Shown: positions 1-10,100 of the stretch, one piece after another
How positions within the stretch are numbered: the stretch's first letter is position 1
How the letters are laid out: each line of letters begins with the position of its first letter
DNA from: Myxosarcina sp. GA_180221_E-2-1-MAG-40_15
GTDB lineage: Bacteria; Cyanobacteriota; Cyanobacteriia; Cyanobacteriales; Xenococcaceae
Assembly (NCBI GenBank): GCA_020692205.1
Contig: JAIMKV010000055.1
Coordinates: forward strand, 1 to 33,198
DNA length: 33,198 nucleotides
Reading direction: 5' to 3'
Translations under genes and position numbers: made by a program
Notes under the pieces: generated by a model
The model's input: only the letters and a program-made list of their open reading frames with translations
The model's database searches: none
What the model was told of the DNA's origin: nothing

Positions 1-205
1 GTTATAGCGCGTAGCGTTTAACGGTGGGAGTCGTCAATCTTCTCTATACTCTTATTTTTACATTAAAGTCGAGAAACAAGAGTCTGAAGAAATACCGCAA
101 CACTTTACCAGACAAAGAATTCACATTTTTTTATGTCGTCTCTTCTCTTCTTTATAAACTAATATTGATTGATTAAATGACAGACAAAGATAGAAGAAAT
201 AAATA

Positions 206-1261
206 GTGAAGAAGATTTTACTTACAGGTGGTGGTTCTGCTGGTCATATTACAGTCAATTTAGCTTTAATTCCTATGTTGCTAAAGTCTGGCTGGGAAGT
301 TATCTATATTGGCTCGTTTGAGGGCATTGAACGGGAGCTAATTGGTAATTTGCCTGACGTTACTTATTACCCAATTCCTACAGGTAAACTGCGACGCTAC
401 TTTGACTGGAAAAACTTTACTGATGTATTTCGCGTCCTAACAGGTATAACTGAGGCATATAAAATTATTCGTCGTGAGCAACCGAAGATTGTCTTTTCTA
501 AAGGTGGCTTTGTTTCTGTTCCTGTGGTGTTGGGTAGTCGATTAAATAATATACCAGTAATTACTCATGAATCCGATCTAACACCTGGACTGGCAAACCG
601 CATCAATATGAATTTTACGCAGAAAATTTGTACTACTTTTCCAGATACTTTACAGCATTTACCTAAAGGTAAAGGAGAATTTATCGGGGCAATAGTACGT
701 CCAGAGTTAAAATTGGGCGATCGCGATCATGGCAGAATTTTTTGTCAATTTGAGTCTAATAAGCCAGTTATTTTAGTTGCTGGTGGCAGTCTTGGCTCTG
801 TATATATTAATCAAACAATACGCTCACTCCTCAATCAGTTATTAGAAGAATTTCAAATTGTTCATATTTGTGGCAAAGGTAATGTCGATCCAAGTTTAGA
901 ACGTCCAGGCTATAAGCAATTTGAATATGTATCTAATGAGCTTGCCGATTTGATGTGTTTAGCAGATGTAGTAATTTCTCGTGCTGGTTCTAATTTTATC
1001 TTTGAATTTTTAGCTTTGAAAAAACCGATGATTTTAATTCCTCTGCCGAAAAAGTCTAGTCGTGGCGATCAGATTGACAATGCCAATATCTTTCAAAGAC
1101 AAGGATTTGCGGAAGTTATTTTAGAAGAAAATTTAACTGAAGTGAGCCTGTTGACTACGATTCATAATGTTTATCATAATCAAGCAGACTATATCAAGAA
1201 AATGGATAATTGGAATAGCGATCGCTCTTTATCCAAGTTATTTGATTTAATTACTCACTAA
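206..1261 (+). CDS. MurG-family UDP-GlcNAc:lipid I N-acetylglucosaminyltransferase, Firmicutes-like type
   Basis: A GT-B glycosyltransferase of 351 residues that looks like MurG, the enzyme that adds GlcNAc to lipid I at the inner face of the membrane. Visible motifs are the N-terminal glycine loop GGGSAGH (8-14), HESD (121-124) in the acceptor half, the interdomain GGSLGS (193-198), and the UDP-GlcNAc-binding run RAGSNFIFE (259-267) followed by SRGDQ (285-289). The GTG start at 206 is the only one that keeps the full glycine-loop strand; it has only a weak purine-rich stretch upstream. From memory the sequence resembles clostridial and bacillar MurG (HESD, KKxSRGDQ) more than the usual cyanobacterial MurG, whose loop reads SGTGGH. 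It may therefore be a second, transferred copy with a specialised acceptor. The family is secure; the exact substrate is inferred. It converges on the S9 peptidase gene with an 8-base gap. Confidence 0.85.
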   Translation: MKKILLTGGGSAGHITVNLALIPMLLKSGWEVIYIGSFEGIERELIGNLPDVTYYPIPTGKLRRYFDWKNFTDVFRVLTGITEAYKIIRREQPKIVFSKGGFVSVPVVLGSRLNNIPVITHESDLTPGLANRINMNFTQKICTTFPDTLQHLPKGKGEFIGAIVRPELKLGDRDHGRIFCQFESNKPVILVAGGSLGSVYINQTIRSLLNQLLEEFQIVHICGKGNVDPSLERPGYKQFEYVSNELADLMCLADVVISRAGSNFIFEFLALKKPMILIPLPKKSSRGDQIDNANIFQRQGFAEVILEENLTEVSLLTTIHNVYHNQADYIKKMDNWNSDRSLSKLFDLITH

Positions 1262-1269
1262 ATTGGGTA

Positions 1270-3672
1270 TTAATTAAACCAAGCAAAAATACGCTCCCAC
1301 ATATCTTTAATATTGGCAGGACTAGCAAGAACATGACCTTCTCCCCAATAGCGTACAAATTCAGCTCGTTTTCCCTGACGGTAAAGGCTGGCAAAGAATT
1401 CTTCTCCCTGCTGAATTGGTACGTAATCCAGATCTCCTTGAATAATCATTAAAGGGGTTTGAACCCGATCTACGGCAAAAATCGGACTATTACGTAAATA
1501 ACGCCCCAAATCTCTCCAGGGTGGATTTCCCATCGCCACTTGACCAGCTTCCATCAGTGAACCCTGAAAAAAATCTTCGTGAGCATTTTCTCGATAGCGT
1601 AATCTGGGATCGAGCGCACCATATAAACTGACTAGATTGGCAAGTCCAGCCAAGGATACTGCTGCTTTGAAACGATTGGTTTGGGTAATTAAACTATAAA
1701 CGGCGTAACCACCAAAACTTTGACCCATTAAATAAAGTCTTTCGGGATCGGCAATACCAAGAGAAATCGCTTTCTCAACTGCGGGTAATACTCCATTGAG
1801 TATTTTTAGCATCGGGTCATCTGCTTCTCCTTCTGGGTTGAGGGGAATACTCGATTTGAGAACTACATAACCTCGTGCTGCTGCTAGTTGTAAATTGAAG
1901 GGATTGAGAAAATTGAGTTCGCCTAAAGGATGAGGAGTAGGACTAACAATCCAACCTGGATAAACCCAAGTTATTACAGGATAAGTGCGTTCTGAATTGT
2001 AATCTGGCGGTAAAATAAGCTGTGCTTTCAGGGTTTCTCCATCTAAGCTGGTATATTCAATCTGACGCAGTTGACCAGGCTTAATTTCACGGAGAAAGGT
2101 GTTAGTCTCTAAAAGACAATCAGTCTGAGAATTACGACAAGACCAGATATAAGTACCTGTGTCATTGTTAGCAGTAAAAATTACTGTATCTGTTTGGGAT
2201 TCGTAGGCTGCTACTTGGGCTTTATTTGCTGGTTTCCCTAAAAGTTTCCAGGTGCTTTCTATCAAATTGATTTGATAAAATTCTGTTTGTTCTTCTATCT
2301 CAGCACTGACAATAATCTTAGCGAATTCTTGTTTAGTTGAAACTACCTGAGTATCGCCTCTTCCAGAATTGCTTGGGTAAACAATTGCGGTTAACTTTGC
2401 TTCTAGTTCAGTGATGGTAATATTTTGTACATCATTGCGATCGCTTCTAATGCGCCACAGATTCCCTTCAGCAAGTCCAACAAAAGATTCACTCCCTACT
2501 TCTGCTAATAATTCTGTTGGCGGTGTCTTCATGGCTGCGGTTAAGCACAATTCTTCTTCTTTAGATGCCATTAGCCACCAATCGTAACGGTCTTGAGGAC
2601 TGGGTTGTGCTTTTTCTGTTTGGGCTGCATAAACTAGTAATTTACCTTCTGCTGTCCACAGCAAACGCGGCGTATTTCTAACTAAAGGTGCAGCGTTGAG
2701 TTTTTTACTACTATAGGTTTCAACTGTACCATCTTGACAATCGTAAATATAAATCTGAGGCGGACAATTGCGCTCTTGAGCATAACCAATAAAAGCTAGT
2801 TTTTCTCCACCTGACGACCAACACAAAGAACCAGCTAATACATCTTTACTGACTTTTAATCTTTTTTGTTCTTGGTTTGGCAGAAAAATTAGCTTAACAG
2901 CATATCTAAAAGCTAATTCTAAGTTGAGTGGTAAATCTGCTTGTGGATGTCGAATATCAACTGTTTCTAAACAAGCCAGCCAATTCTGCTCGGGGGAGAT
3001 TATATAGTCTTGGGTATTGCTCTCTAAAATAGTTTTCATAGAGCGATTGACTATATTAGTTACTATGGTTTTTTTAAGATTGCGTTTCTCTAAATCAACA
3101 TCAACACCACTGCGTAAAACACTAATAGTTACTTCTTCTCCTCGATTAGCTGCTTGCGATCCTTGCCATGCTTTCTGTGGTGCATCTGTTTCTAAAATCA
3201 TTCCTAGAGGTTTTTCCGACTCTGGTAAAACAGTGCAAATAATTTCTTCATTAGAAATCCAAGCATAAGGAGGATAGAGAATATCTTCCCAATTAATCCC
3301 TTTGTAAGTAAGTTGCTGGAGATTATCTGTAGCTATTTCCCACACCCAAAGAGTAACATTGTCTCCTTTGGTTGATAGCATTGCTAACCTTTTTCCATCT
3401 GGTGACCAAGCAGGCGACCAATAACCGACATCTTCTGCTGCGCCTTTGGTAAGATTAATCGGAATTAAAATGTCTAAATCTACTAACCAAATATCAGCGC
3501 GATCGTTATCCAAAAGAAAGTCTTGCTTGTGATTTTTAGTAGTTGCTTTGGCTCTTTGTAATACATAAGCTAACGTTTTTCCATCTGGTGAAAAATTCAA
3601 CCCTCCACCAAAATAGCGTCCGATTTGTTCAAGGTTAAATATATCTTCTATTTGTAGTGTTTTTGTAAACAT
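1270..3672 (-). CDS. S9-family prolyl oligopeptidase-like serine peptidase
   Basis: An 800-residue protein with an N-terminal beta-propeller of WD40/TolB-like blades (repeated SPDGK motifs near residues 28 and 90) and a C-terminal alpha/beta-hydrolase domain from about 540. The triad can be read directly: Ser652 in GQSFGG, Asp749 in GDLDYVP and His780 in GEGH. This is the S9 (acylaminoacyl or dipeptidyl peptidase) arrangement, in which the propeller limits access to short peptides. No signal peptide is visible, so it is probably cytoplasmic. The ATG at 3672 is preceded by AGAGAA. Its start lies 12 bases after the stop of the Uma2 gene on the same strand, so it is probably the last gene of a ylqF-to-peptidase transcript. 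Peptide specificity cannot be read from sequence. Confidence 0.9.
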   Translation of the reverse strand: MFTKTLQIEDIFNLEQIGRYFGGGLNFSPDGKTLAYVLQRAKATTKNHKQDFLLDNDRADIWLVDLDILIPINLTKGAAEDVGYWSPAWSPDGKRLAMLSTKGDNVTLWVWEIATDNLQQLTYKGINWEDILYPPYAWISNEEIICTVLPESEKPLGMILETDAPQKAWQGSQAANRGEEVTISVLRSGVDVDLEKRNLKKTIVTNIVNRSMKTILESNTQDYIISPEQNWLACLETVDIRHPQADLPLNLELAFRYAVKLIFLPNQEQKRLKVSKDVLAGSLCWSSGGEKLAFIGYAQERNCPPQIYIYDCQDGTVETYSSKKLNAAPLVRNTPRLLWTAEGKLLVYAAQTEKAQPSPQDRYDWWLMASKEEELCLTAAMKTPPTELLAEVGSESFVGLAEGNLWRIRSDRNDVQNITITELEAKLTAIVYPSNSGRGDTQVVSTKQEFAKIIVSAEIEEQTEFYQINLIESTWKLLGKPANKAQVAAYESQTDTVIFTANNDTGTYIWSCRNSQTDCLLETNTFLREIKPGQLRQIEYTSLDGETLKAQLILPPDYNSERTYPVITWVYPGWIVSPTPHPLGELNFLNPFNLQLAAARGYVVLKSSIPLNPEGEADDPMLKILNGVLPAVEKAISLGIADPERLYLMGQSFGGYAVYSLITQTNRFKAAVSLAGLANLVSLYGALDPRLRYRENAHEDFFQGSLMEAGQVAMGNPPWRDLGRYLRNSPIFAVDRVQTPLMIIQGDLDYVPIQQGEEFFASLYRQGKRAEFVRYWGEGHVLASPANIKDMWERIFAWFN

Positions 3673-3684
3673 TATTCTCTAGAA

Positions 3685-4266
3685 TCAAAGAATCTCACTT
3701 AAATCTAAAATAAATCCAGGTAAAACATCTTCTCCTGCAAGAGTTCGAGGATTATTTAAAATTTCTACTGTCTGTCCAGGGCGATATATTTCTACTGTTT
3801 TCGCTTTAGGCTCAATTAACCAACCTAACTGAACTTCATTATCTAGATACTCTTGCATTTTTACTTGTAAGTTTTCATATCGCTGATTTTTTAAATCACT
3901 TGAACTTACTAACTCAATGACAAAATCGGGAGCAATGGGCGGAAATCCATCTTGTTGTGCTTGAGTTAATTGATTCCATCGCTCTAATCTAATCCAGCTA
4001 ACATCAGGACTTCTTCTTGCACCGTTAGGCAATACAAAGATTGTCGAAGAGTCAAAAGCTTTACCTAATTTTGTCTGACGATTCCAGATTCCAATATCAA
4101 GATACAGATTAAAATTTTTTCCTCCTGCTGTACCACCTGTAGGACTCATAACAATTAATTCTCCATGCTCAGTCAATTCCAATCGTGCCAGTTGCTCGGC
4201 ATCAGCTAATTGATCAAATTGTTCTGGAGTTACGCGAAATCCTTTGGGAATAGTAATTGTTTCCAT
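3685..4266 (-). CDS. Uma2-family (DUF820) PD-(D/E)xK nuclease-like protein
   Basis: A Uma2/DUF820 protein, a PD-(D/E)xK nuclease-fold family greatly expanded in cyanobacteria and of largely unknown role. The family core is intact when numbered from the ATG at 4266 (193 residues): SPD with Asp88, the central strand PDFVIELVSSSD with Glu118, and Lys136 in the QVKMQEYL helix. The reading frame also extends to a TTG at 4278. I prefer the ATG because AAAGAG sits just in front of it and family members start near this point. It lies 33 bases after the stop of the small exported protein gene and 12 bases before the peptidase start. Biological function is unknown; similarity to transposon-associated nucleases is a family trait, and no transposon is visible here. 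Confidence 0.85.
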   Translation of the reverse strand: METITIPKGFRVTPEQFDQLADAEQLARLELTEHGELIVMSPTGGTAGGKNFNLYLDIGIWNRQTKLGKAFDSSTIFVLPNGARRSPDVSWIRLERWNQLTQAQQDGFPPIAPDFVIELVSSSDLKNQRYENLQVKMQEYLDNEVQLGWLIEPKAKTVEIYRPGQTVEILNNPRTLAGEDVLPGFILDLSEIL

Positions 4267-4299
4267 TGCTCTTTTCAACTGATGTATTTAATGATCATT

Positions 4300-4629
4300 T
4301 TATGATTTTTGGAAGAGACTACAAACTAGTTCGCCTGGGCTATTAGGCTTGAAGGGTACAGGATATTTTCCCTTGCGAGTTAGAGTGCGATCGCGACAGT
4401 TATAAATCTCTTGCTCTACCTGTTTTTTGCCATCTATGCTGACTTTGGCTCGATATTCCCAATAATTTTTGGCACTACGTTTTAGCTGGAGAATACACAC
4501 TTGCTGTCCATAGCGATCGCCACACATTGCTGCATTAGCTATTGGCGCTAACCCTAGCCAAAAAATTAGCAACCACAACAAGCATCTATGTTTCACTCTC
4601 TCAAACCATCTCGGCAAATAATTGATCAC
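4300..4629 (-). CDS. Small exported cysteine-containing protein of unknown function
   Basis: A 109-residue protein I do not recognise. The N-terminus is basic (RWFERVKHR), followed by a hydrophobic core (residues 16-30) ending in ANAA, a good signal peptidase I site after Ala33 or Ala34. The mature part is about 75 residues with four cysteines (36, 45, 78, 103), enough for two disulfides, and is Lys/Arg-rich. The start is GTG at 4629, three bases after the stop of the upstream GTPase gene; no later in-frame start would keep the signal peptide. The near-contact with ylqF suggests co-transcription and perhaps translational coupling. It could be a periplasmic or thylakoid-lumen protein; no catalytic motif is visible. 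Confidence 0.65.
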   Translation of the reverse strand: MINYLPRWFERVKHRCLLWLLIFWLGLAPIANAAMCGDRYGQQVCILQLKRSAKNYWEYRAKVSIDGKKQVEQEIYNCRDRTLTRKGKYPVPFKPNSPGELVCSLFQKS

Positions 4630-4632
4630 TTA

Positions 4633-5493
4633 CTACTTATTTTTTAAAGAGGAGGGCAACTCCAGAGAAATCTTGCCCATATTTCCAGTACGAAAATCAT
4701 ACAGTATCTGACGAGCGACTCTTTCCTTGTCTCCTTGGTAAGAGCGATCGCTGACTTCTTGAATAAAAGCTTCTCCCGTGATTTTAGCGAGATCTAAATC
4801 AAAATTAAAGCGTGATTTTAAGGTCTTAGAGTAGCCTATTTCGAGCAGTAAATCTACCGCACAGGCTGCTACAACCTGATTATCATAAGAAGCTTCACCA
4901 ATATCCTCGCAAATAGCCAGTTTTATGGCATCTTGCTGATTTTCTAACCGCCAGGGAATAACTCCAGGAGCGTCTAGCAATTCAATTTCATCGGAAATTC
5001 TGACCCAGCGTAGCTGACGAGTTACTCCTGCACGACGTTCGCTAACGACAATTTTTTTGCCGACTAAGCGATTAATTAAAGCAGATTTACCGACGTTGGG
5101 GAAGCCAATTACTACCGCACGTACAGGACGAGGACGCATGCCGCGATCGCGCCGACGCTGATTCATCGCCACTCCTGTTGCTTGAGCAGCACTTTTGATT
5201 GCTTGAATTCCTTTTCCTTGTTTGGCGTTGGTGAAATATGGTTGTTGTTCTTGTAAGTGAAACCATTGCAACCACTCCTGTTTAGCTGATTCAGAAATCA
5301 TATCCACGCGATTTAAAACTGTGATTCTTGGTTTACTGCCTATCCAGCTATCTATTTGAGGATGATGCGAAGCCAAAGGAATTCTTGCGTCCAGTATTTC
5401 TAAGACCACATCAACTTTTTTAAGCTGTTCTTTTAATTGCCTTTCGGCTTTGGCAATATGACCTGGATACCATTGAATCGGAGGAGCAGACAT
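4633..5493 (-). CDS. ylqF: Ribosome biogenesis GTPase RbgA/YlqF
   Basis: A 286-residue circularly permuted GTPase of the YlqF/RbgA family, which acts late in 50S subunit assembly. The permuted motif order is clear: G4 NRVD (61-64) precedes G1 GFPNVGKS (130-137), then the G2 threonine in GVT (156-158) and G3 DAPG (174-177). The N-terminal PIQWYPGHIAKAERQL is the family signature, and a C-terminal helical RNA-binding region follows. G4 is NRVD instead of NKVD, which is common in this family. The ATG at 5493 fits the family's start. It is the first gene of a minus-strand run with the exported protein, Uma2 and S9 peptidase genes (gaps of 3, 33 and 12 bases). An insulating terminator lies upstream at 5546-5575. 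Confidence 0.95.
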   Translation of the reverse strand: MSAPPIQWYPGHIAKAERQLKEQLKKVDVVLEILDARIPLASHHPQIDSWIGSKPRITVLNRVDMISESAKQEWLQWFHLQEQQPYFTNAKQGKGIQAIKSAAQATGVAMNQRRRDRGMRPRPVRAVVIGFPNVGKSALINRLVGKKIVVSERRAGVTRQLRWVRISDEIELLDAPGVIPWRLENQQDAIKLAICEDIGEASYDNQVVAACAVDLLLEIGYSKTLKSRFNFDLDLAKITGEAFIQEVSDRSYQGDKERVARQILYDFRTGNMGKISLELPSSLKNK

Positions 5494-5545
5494 AAGTAAA
5501 TCTTGTTTAATTGAAGGTGAAATTGGCTCTTCTAGCTTTAATCAA

Positions 5546-5575
5546 AAAACCCCATAGATTAATCTAAGGGGTTTT
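5546..5575 (-). terminator. Rho-independent terminator of the SLH-protein gene
   Basis: AAAACCCC pairs with GGGGTTTT around a 14-base centre that is itself nearly palindromic (TAGATTAATCTA). Read on the minus strand, it lies about 100 bases past the SLH gene stop and ends in a run of six T. It separates that gene from ylqF. Confidence 0.85.
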
Positions 5576-5671
5576 CATAATTTATAACGATAATTTTCGA
5601 TAAAGATGTAACTGATAGAATAAACCGACAAAGTATAAATTAATCGCTGAACTAAGTTTATTAATCAACGT

Positions 5672-6844
5672 TTATGGTCTGACAATATATTCAGACTCCA
5701 AAGGTTCAAGCTGACCAGTTTGAACTAAAGCTTGGTGTATCATCGCTGCTACCTCGGCTCTAGTTGCTGGTCTGTTGGGCATAAGCGAATTGTTGGCAAA
5801 CTCAGGACGATTAACAATTAATTCCGCTTCATAAGCAGCAGCTACCTGTTCTCTTGCCCAATCGGGTAAATTCTCACTACCATCAAGGTTTTGCAAAATT
5901 TGAGCGGGATCTTGAGATGGTTCTAAACCCAATCCTGTGGCTAGAGTAACTAATACTTGATAGCGAGGAATATTTTCTAGAGGACGAAAGGTGTTTTCAG
6001 AATAGCCCTGCATAAAACCAAGACGAACTGCTTTGTCGATATCAGCTGCAATTTGATTTCTATTGGTTACATCTTGAAATTTTTTAATTCCTTGAGTTTC
6101 AGCTCGCATATCAAAAGCTCGACTAATTAAAGTAGCCATACTAGCTCTAGTAATCAGCTTATCTGGTTCAAAATTTTGATCGGCTGTTAAGGCGCGAACC
6201 AATCCGCGATCGCTCATTTGCCTGACAAACGGATATGCCCAATCTTCAGCAGTAATATCTCTGGGCATTGGGCTTGGTTCTGGATCAGGTTGGGTTTGAG
6301 CAGTTTCGCTTGGTTGAGGAACTGGAACTGGTTGTGGTTTTACTAGCTCGACAGTTGCTTCAGTTTGTGTTTCGCCTGTAGTACTAACTTTCTGCTCGGG
6401 ATGGGTTCTAAATTCTGGTCTGGCAGGAATTGGCAGAGGAACCAATCTTGCTCCAGAATCAAGCTGATAAGATTCTTGTTCTGCTTTTGGAGCTAAGTTA
6501 AGCTCTTGCGAGGGAGGAACATAGGCAACGGGTGATTCTTGCTGACGCAAGCGAGTAACTAATTCTCGTTCATCGGATTCTACTTCACCCATCCTGCTAT
6601 CCCTTACTACAGAATTATCAAGACCAAGACCAGTATCTGTAGTTTGGTCTGAGAATAGTAAGTTGCCACTACTTCCTAAACCAAAATTGCGATTTCTACC
6701 GCCAATAGACCAAAATAGGATTGCCCCAATAGTAGAAAAAGCCACAATAATAGCGATCATTTCGTCAAAGGTTACTCCAGTTGCTGGTCTTCTTCTGCGC
6801 TCTGGAATCGGATTTTGCGGTTCTGGAGGAGATGAATTGGTCAT
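5672..6844 (-). CDS. Membrane-anchored protein with three S-layer homology (SLH) repeats
   Basis: A 390-residue protein with a short basic cytoplasmic N-terminus (ERRRRP, 15-20), one membrane segment (about 28-47), and a long low-complexity stretch rich in Pro, Gln and Glu (about 90-195). Three SLH repeats follow from about residue 198 to 380, recognisable by the WAYPFVRQMSDRGLV, IADIDKAVRLGFMQGY and PDWAREQVAAAYEAEL helices and their R-A-x-(M/V)-A(T/A)-(L/M)I ends. SLH repeats bind cell-wall polysaccharide linked to peptidoglycan, so this probably tethers the inner membrane to the wall. It lacks an outer-membrane porin barrel, which separates it from the SLH-OprB porins of cyanobacteria. The ATG at 6844 keeps the membrane segment; no strong ribosome-binding site is seen. 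It is followed by its own terminator. The exact role is unknown. Confidence 0.85.
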   Translation of the reverse strand: MTNSSPPEPQNPIPERRRRPATGVTFDEMIAIIVAFSTIGAILFWSIGGRNRNFGLGSSGNLLFSDQTTDTGLGLDNSVVRDSRMGEVESDERELVTRLRQQESPVAYVPPSQELNLAPKAEQESYQLDSGARLVPLPIPARPEFRTHPEQKVSTTGETQTEATVELVKPQPVPVPQPSETAQTQPDPEPSPMPRDITAEDWAYPFVRQMSDRGLVRALTADQNFEPDKLITRASMATLISRAFDMRAETQGIKKFQDVTNRNQIAADIDKAVRLGFMQGYSENTFRPLENIPRYQVLVTLATGLGLEPSQDPAQILQNLDGSENLPDWAREQVAAAYEAELIVNRPEFANNSLMPNRPATRAEVAAMIHQALVQTGQLEPLESEYIVRP

Positions 6845-7039
6845 AGATATTAGGCGAGTAATTTAATACTGAGAAAATAGGTGTAAGTTTTCGGGTTTTT
6901 AACTTAAGTTAGCTGGCTACAACCAGATAATCAAATATTAGGCGTTTTTTCACCTAAAGCGTACTCGTAAAGTCAGCAGTAGTTACCTTGGGCAACAAAA
7001 ATCAATTTAACTCAGCAAAAGTTAATTTGCTATTTGAAA

Positions 7040-7079
7040 GATCGGGTAGTTGTAATCTGTGACTTACAACCACCTGATC
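7040..7079 (-). terminator. Strong hairpin downstream of glsF, possible terminator without a T-run
   Basis: The arms at 7040-7055 and 7064-7079 pair over 16 positions with one mismatch and one wobble, closing on an 8-base loop. It lies about 40 bases after the glsF stop. No T-run follows on the minus strand, so it may stabilise the 3' end or act as a weak terminator. Confidence 0.45.
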
Positions 7080-7120
7080 ATCAAAGAATTAGGAAGTACT
7101 TAGCCTTCTTTAATCCAAGA

Positions 7121-10100
7121 CTATACCGATGTCAGAGTCTTAGTTTTTGCTGCACTGGCCTCTGGGCTATCTGCTTCTGATGGTGGTACTACTTGCCAGA
7201 ATTTGCCCAGATAGTTATCCCAATCTTGCAAAATTGCTTTTCCTTTGGGACTACCAGTTTTATTAACATGATTCTGAATCATCTCTTGGAGTTGTTTTTC
7301 TCCTTCAGAAGAGACAACCCGTTGAATTTTGACAATTTCAGGATTGACCTTATTGAGAAAAGTATTGCTTTCATCGAGAAAATAACTCAAACCACCAGTC
7401 ATCCCCGCGCCGACGTTGCGACCAACTTCACCCAGAACCACGATTAAACCGCCTGTCATATACTCACAACAGTGATCCCCCGCTCCTTCAATTACCGCCT
7501 TAGCTAGAGAATTGCGTACCCCAAATCTTTCTCCTGCACGTCCATTGGCATAAAGTTCACCACCAGTCGCTCCATAAAGACAGGTATTACCGACAATAAC
7601 GTTAGTGGCAAAGTCAAAGGTAGCCTCCTTTGCGGGAGTAATGACTATTTGTCCGCCATGCATTCCCTTGCCAACATAGTCGTTAGCTTCGCCTGAGAGA
7701 ATCAGATTCATACCAGGGAGATTAAATGCGCCAAAGCTTTGACCCGCAGTGCCTTGAAATTGCAGCGTAATTTCTCCGGTAAAACCACTATTGCCATATT
7801 TAGACGCGATCGCCCCAGAGATTCTTGCTCCTACACTACGGTCGGTGTTAATGATGGTTACGTCTTTAGTTACTTTTCTTTGATTGGCGATCGCACTTTT
7901 TATGGCTTCATCGGCTAATATTTCTTCATCTAAGACCGCACCATTAGTGTGAACCTCAACGTGTTTTAGCCAGCTACGGTCGTTTTTAACATTAGGTAGA
8001 TCGATCAGACAGCTTAGGTCTAAGCCCTTAGTTTTAGCAATTTGGGCATTGAGATTCTGTACCAGTAAATCGGTACGCCCAATGATTTCTGATAAACTAC
8101 GATAGCCGAGTTTGGCTAGGAGCGATCGCACTTCTTCCGCCACAAAGTAGAAGAAATTTACTACGTTTTCGGGAATACCTTTAAAACGATCTCTCAAATG
8201 CTGTTGTTGAGTCGCTACCCCTACAGGGCAGGTGTTCATGTGACAAACTCGCGCCATAATGCAGCCTTCGGCAATCATCGCAATTGAGCCAAATCCATAT
8301 TCTTCTGCGCCCATTAGAGCAGCCATGATTACGTCCCAGCCAGTTCTTAAACCACCATCGGCTCTTAATAAAACGCGATCGCGCAGCTGATTTTGGAGCA
8401 ATACTCGGTGTACTTCCGTTAGCCCTAATTCCCAAGATACTCCTGCGTGTTTAATCGAACTTAGAGGAGATGCTCCAGTACCACCATCATGACCTGAAAT
8501 CTGAATTACATCGGAGTTGGCTTTAGCTACTCCCGCAGCAATAGTACCGATGCCGATTTCTGCCACTAGCTTGACCGAAACTTTGGCTTGAGGATTAATT
8601 TGATGTAGATCGAAAATTAACTGAGCTAGGTCTTCAATGGAGTAAATATCGTGGTGTGGAGGCGGAGAAATTAAAGTTACTCCAGGCTTAGAACGTCGCA
8701 AAGAAGCAATATAAGGACTAACTTTTTTGCCTGGTAGCTGTCCTCCTTCTCCTGGCTTTGCTCCTTGAGCTAGTTTAATTTCTAGCTGTTTGGCACTCAT
8801 TAAATATTCTGGAGTTACCCCAAAGCGTCCTGATGCTACTTGTTTGATCGCAGAATTGGCAGTATCGCCGTTTTTTAGACCATTAAGATGAGGTAGGGTT
8901 GCCGACTTGCCGTTAGCTGCCACATCATCTAGTACTTTGAAGCGAATACTATCTTCTCCTCCTTCTCCTGAGTTAGACTTACCACCAATTCGATTCATCG
9001 CCACCGCCAAGGTTTCATGAGCTTCTCGCGATAGAGAACCTAAAGACATTCCGCCAGTGCAAAAGCGTTTGACGATGCTGGCTACGGATTCAACTTCGTC
9101 AATGGAAATAGATTCGCGGTCTGGATTAAAGTCCAATAAATCACGCAGTGCGGTTACTGGTCTGCCGTGGAGATACTGCTTATAAAGCTCGTAGTGGTCA
9201 TACTGTCTGCTTTCCACCGCTTTATGGAGTGCCTTAGACATTTCAGGGGAGTTCATGTGATATTCTCCGCCTTTTTTGTACTTAACAAAGCCGTAATTTT
9301 CTAACTTTTTACCCTGAAGTTCGGGAAATGCTCTGTGATGGAAGGCAATAATTTCTTGGGCTAACTCGGCTATAGTTAAACCGTTTAAGCGAGAAGTTGT
9401 GCCAGCAAAAGCTAAGTCAACTAAATCGACTCCCAAGCCTAATGCTTCAAAAATTTGCGCTCCATGATAGGAAGACAGCAGAGAAATTCCCATCTTGGAC
9501 AGAATTTTAAGTAATCCTGCTTCAATAGACTGGCGATAGTTTTGCTGAGCTTGATCTAAAGCAACTGCTTCAATACGCTCATTCTGCATTAATTTCTGGG
9601 TTTTAGAATCATTCCACCATTGACGAACGCTTTCTAGGGCTAAATAAGGGCATACTGCCGAAGCACCATAACCGATTAAGCAAGCAAAGTGATGCGTACT
9701 CCAACATTGTGCCGTATCTACGACCAAAGAAGTTCTCAACCGTAATCCTTGCCGAATTAAGTGATGATGAACTGCTCCTACAGCCAGTAAAGGAGGAATA
9801 TAGCTGTATTCTGTACCGATCTGGTGTGCACCAGAGCGATCGCTTAAGATAATAATTTCCACTCCCGCCTTAACCGCAGCAGTTGCATCTTGACACAATT
9901 TAGCTACTGCATCTTTCAGACCATCTGGACCTGTAGAAATTTGATATAAGGTGGACAAGGATTGAGTTTTAAAATCGGTCGCCTCAATACTTGCTAATTC
10001 TTCATCATTTAAGATTGGGGATTCTAATTTAAGTAATCTGGCATCTTCGGGTTTTAAGTTGAGAATATTACCCTTTGCCCCTAACTGCATTGATAGGGAC

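Noticed and set aside
1-205. Possible gene at the left edge
   Set aside because: No open frame with a plausible start or a known domain; it looks like an AT-rich intergenic region before the murG-like gene.
3685-4266. Uma2 gene as part of a transposon
   Set aside because: No inverted repeats, target duplication or transposase is visible nearby; these genes are common as chromosomal singles in cyanobacteria.
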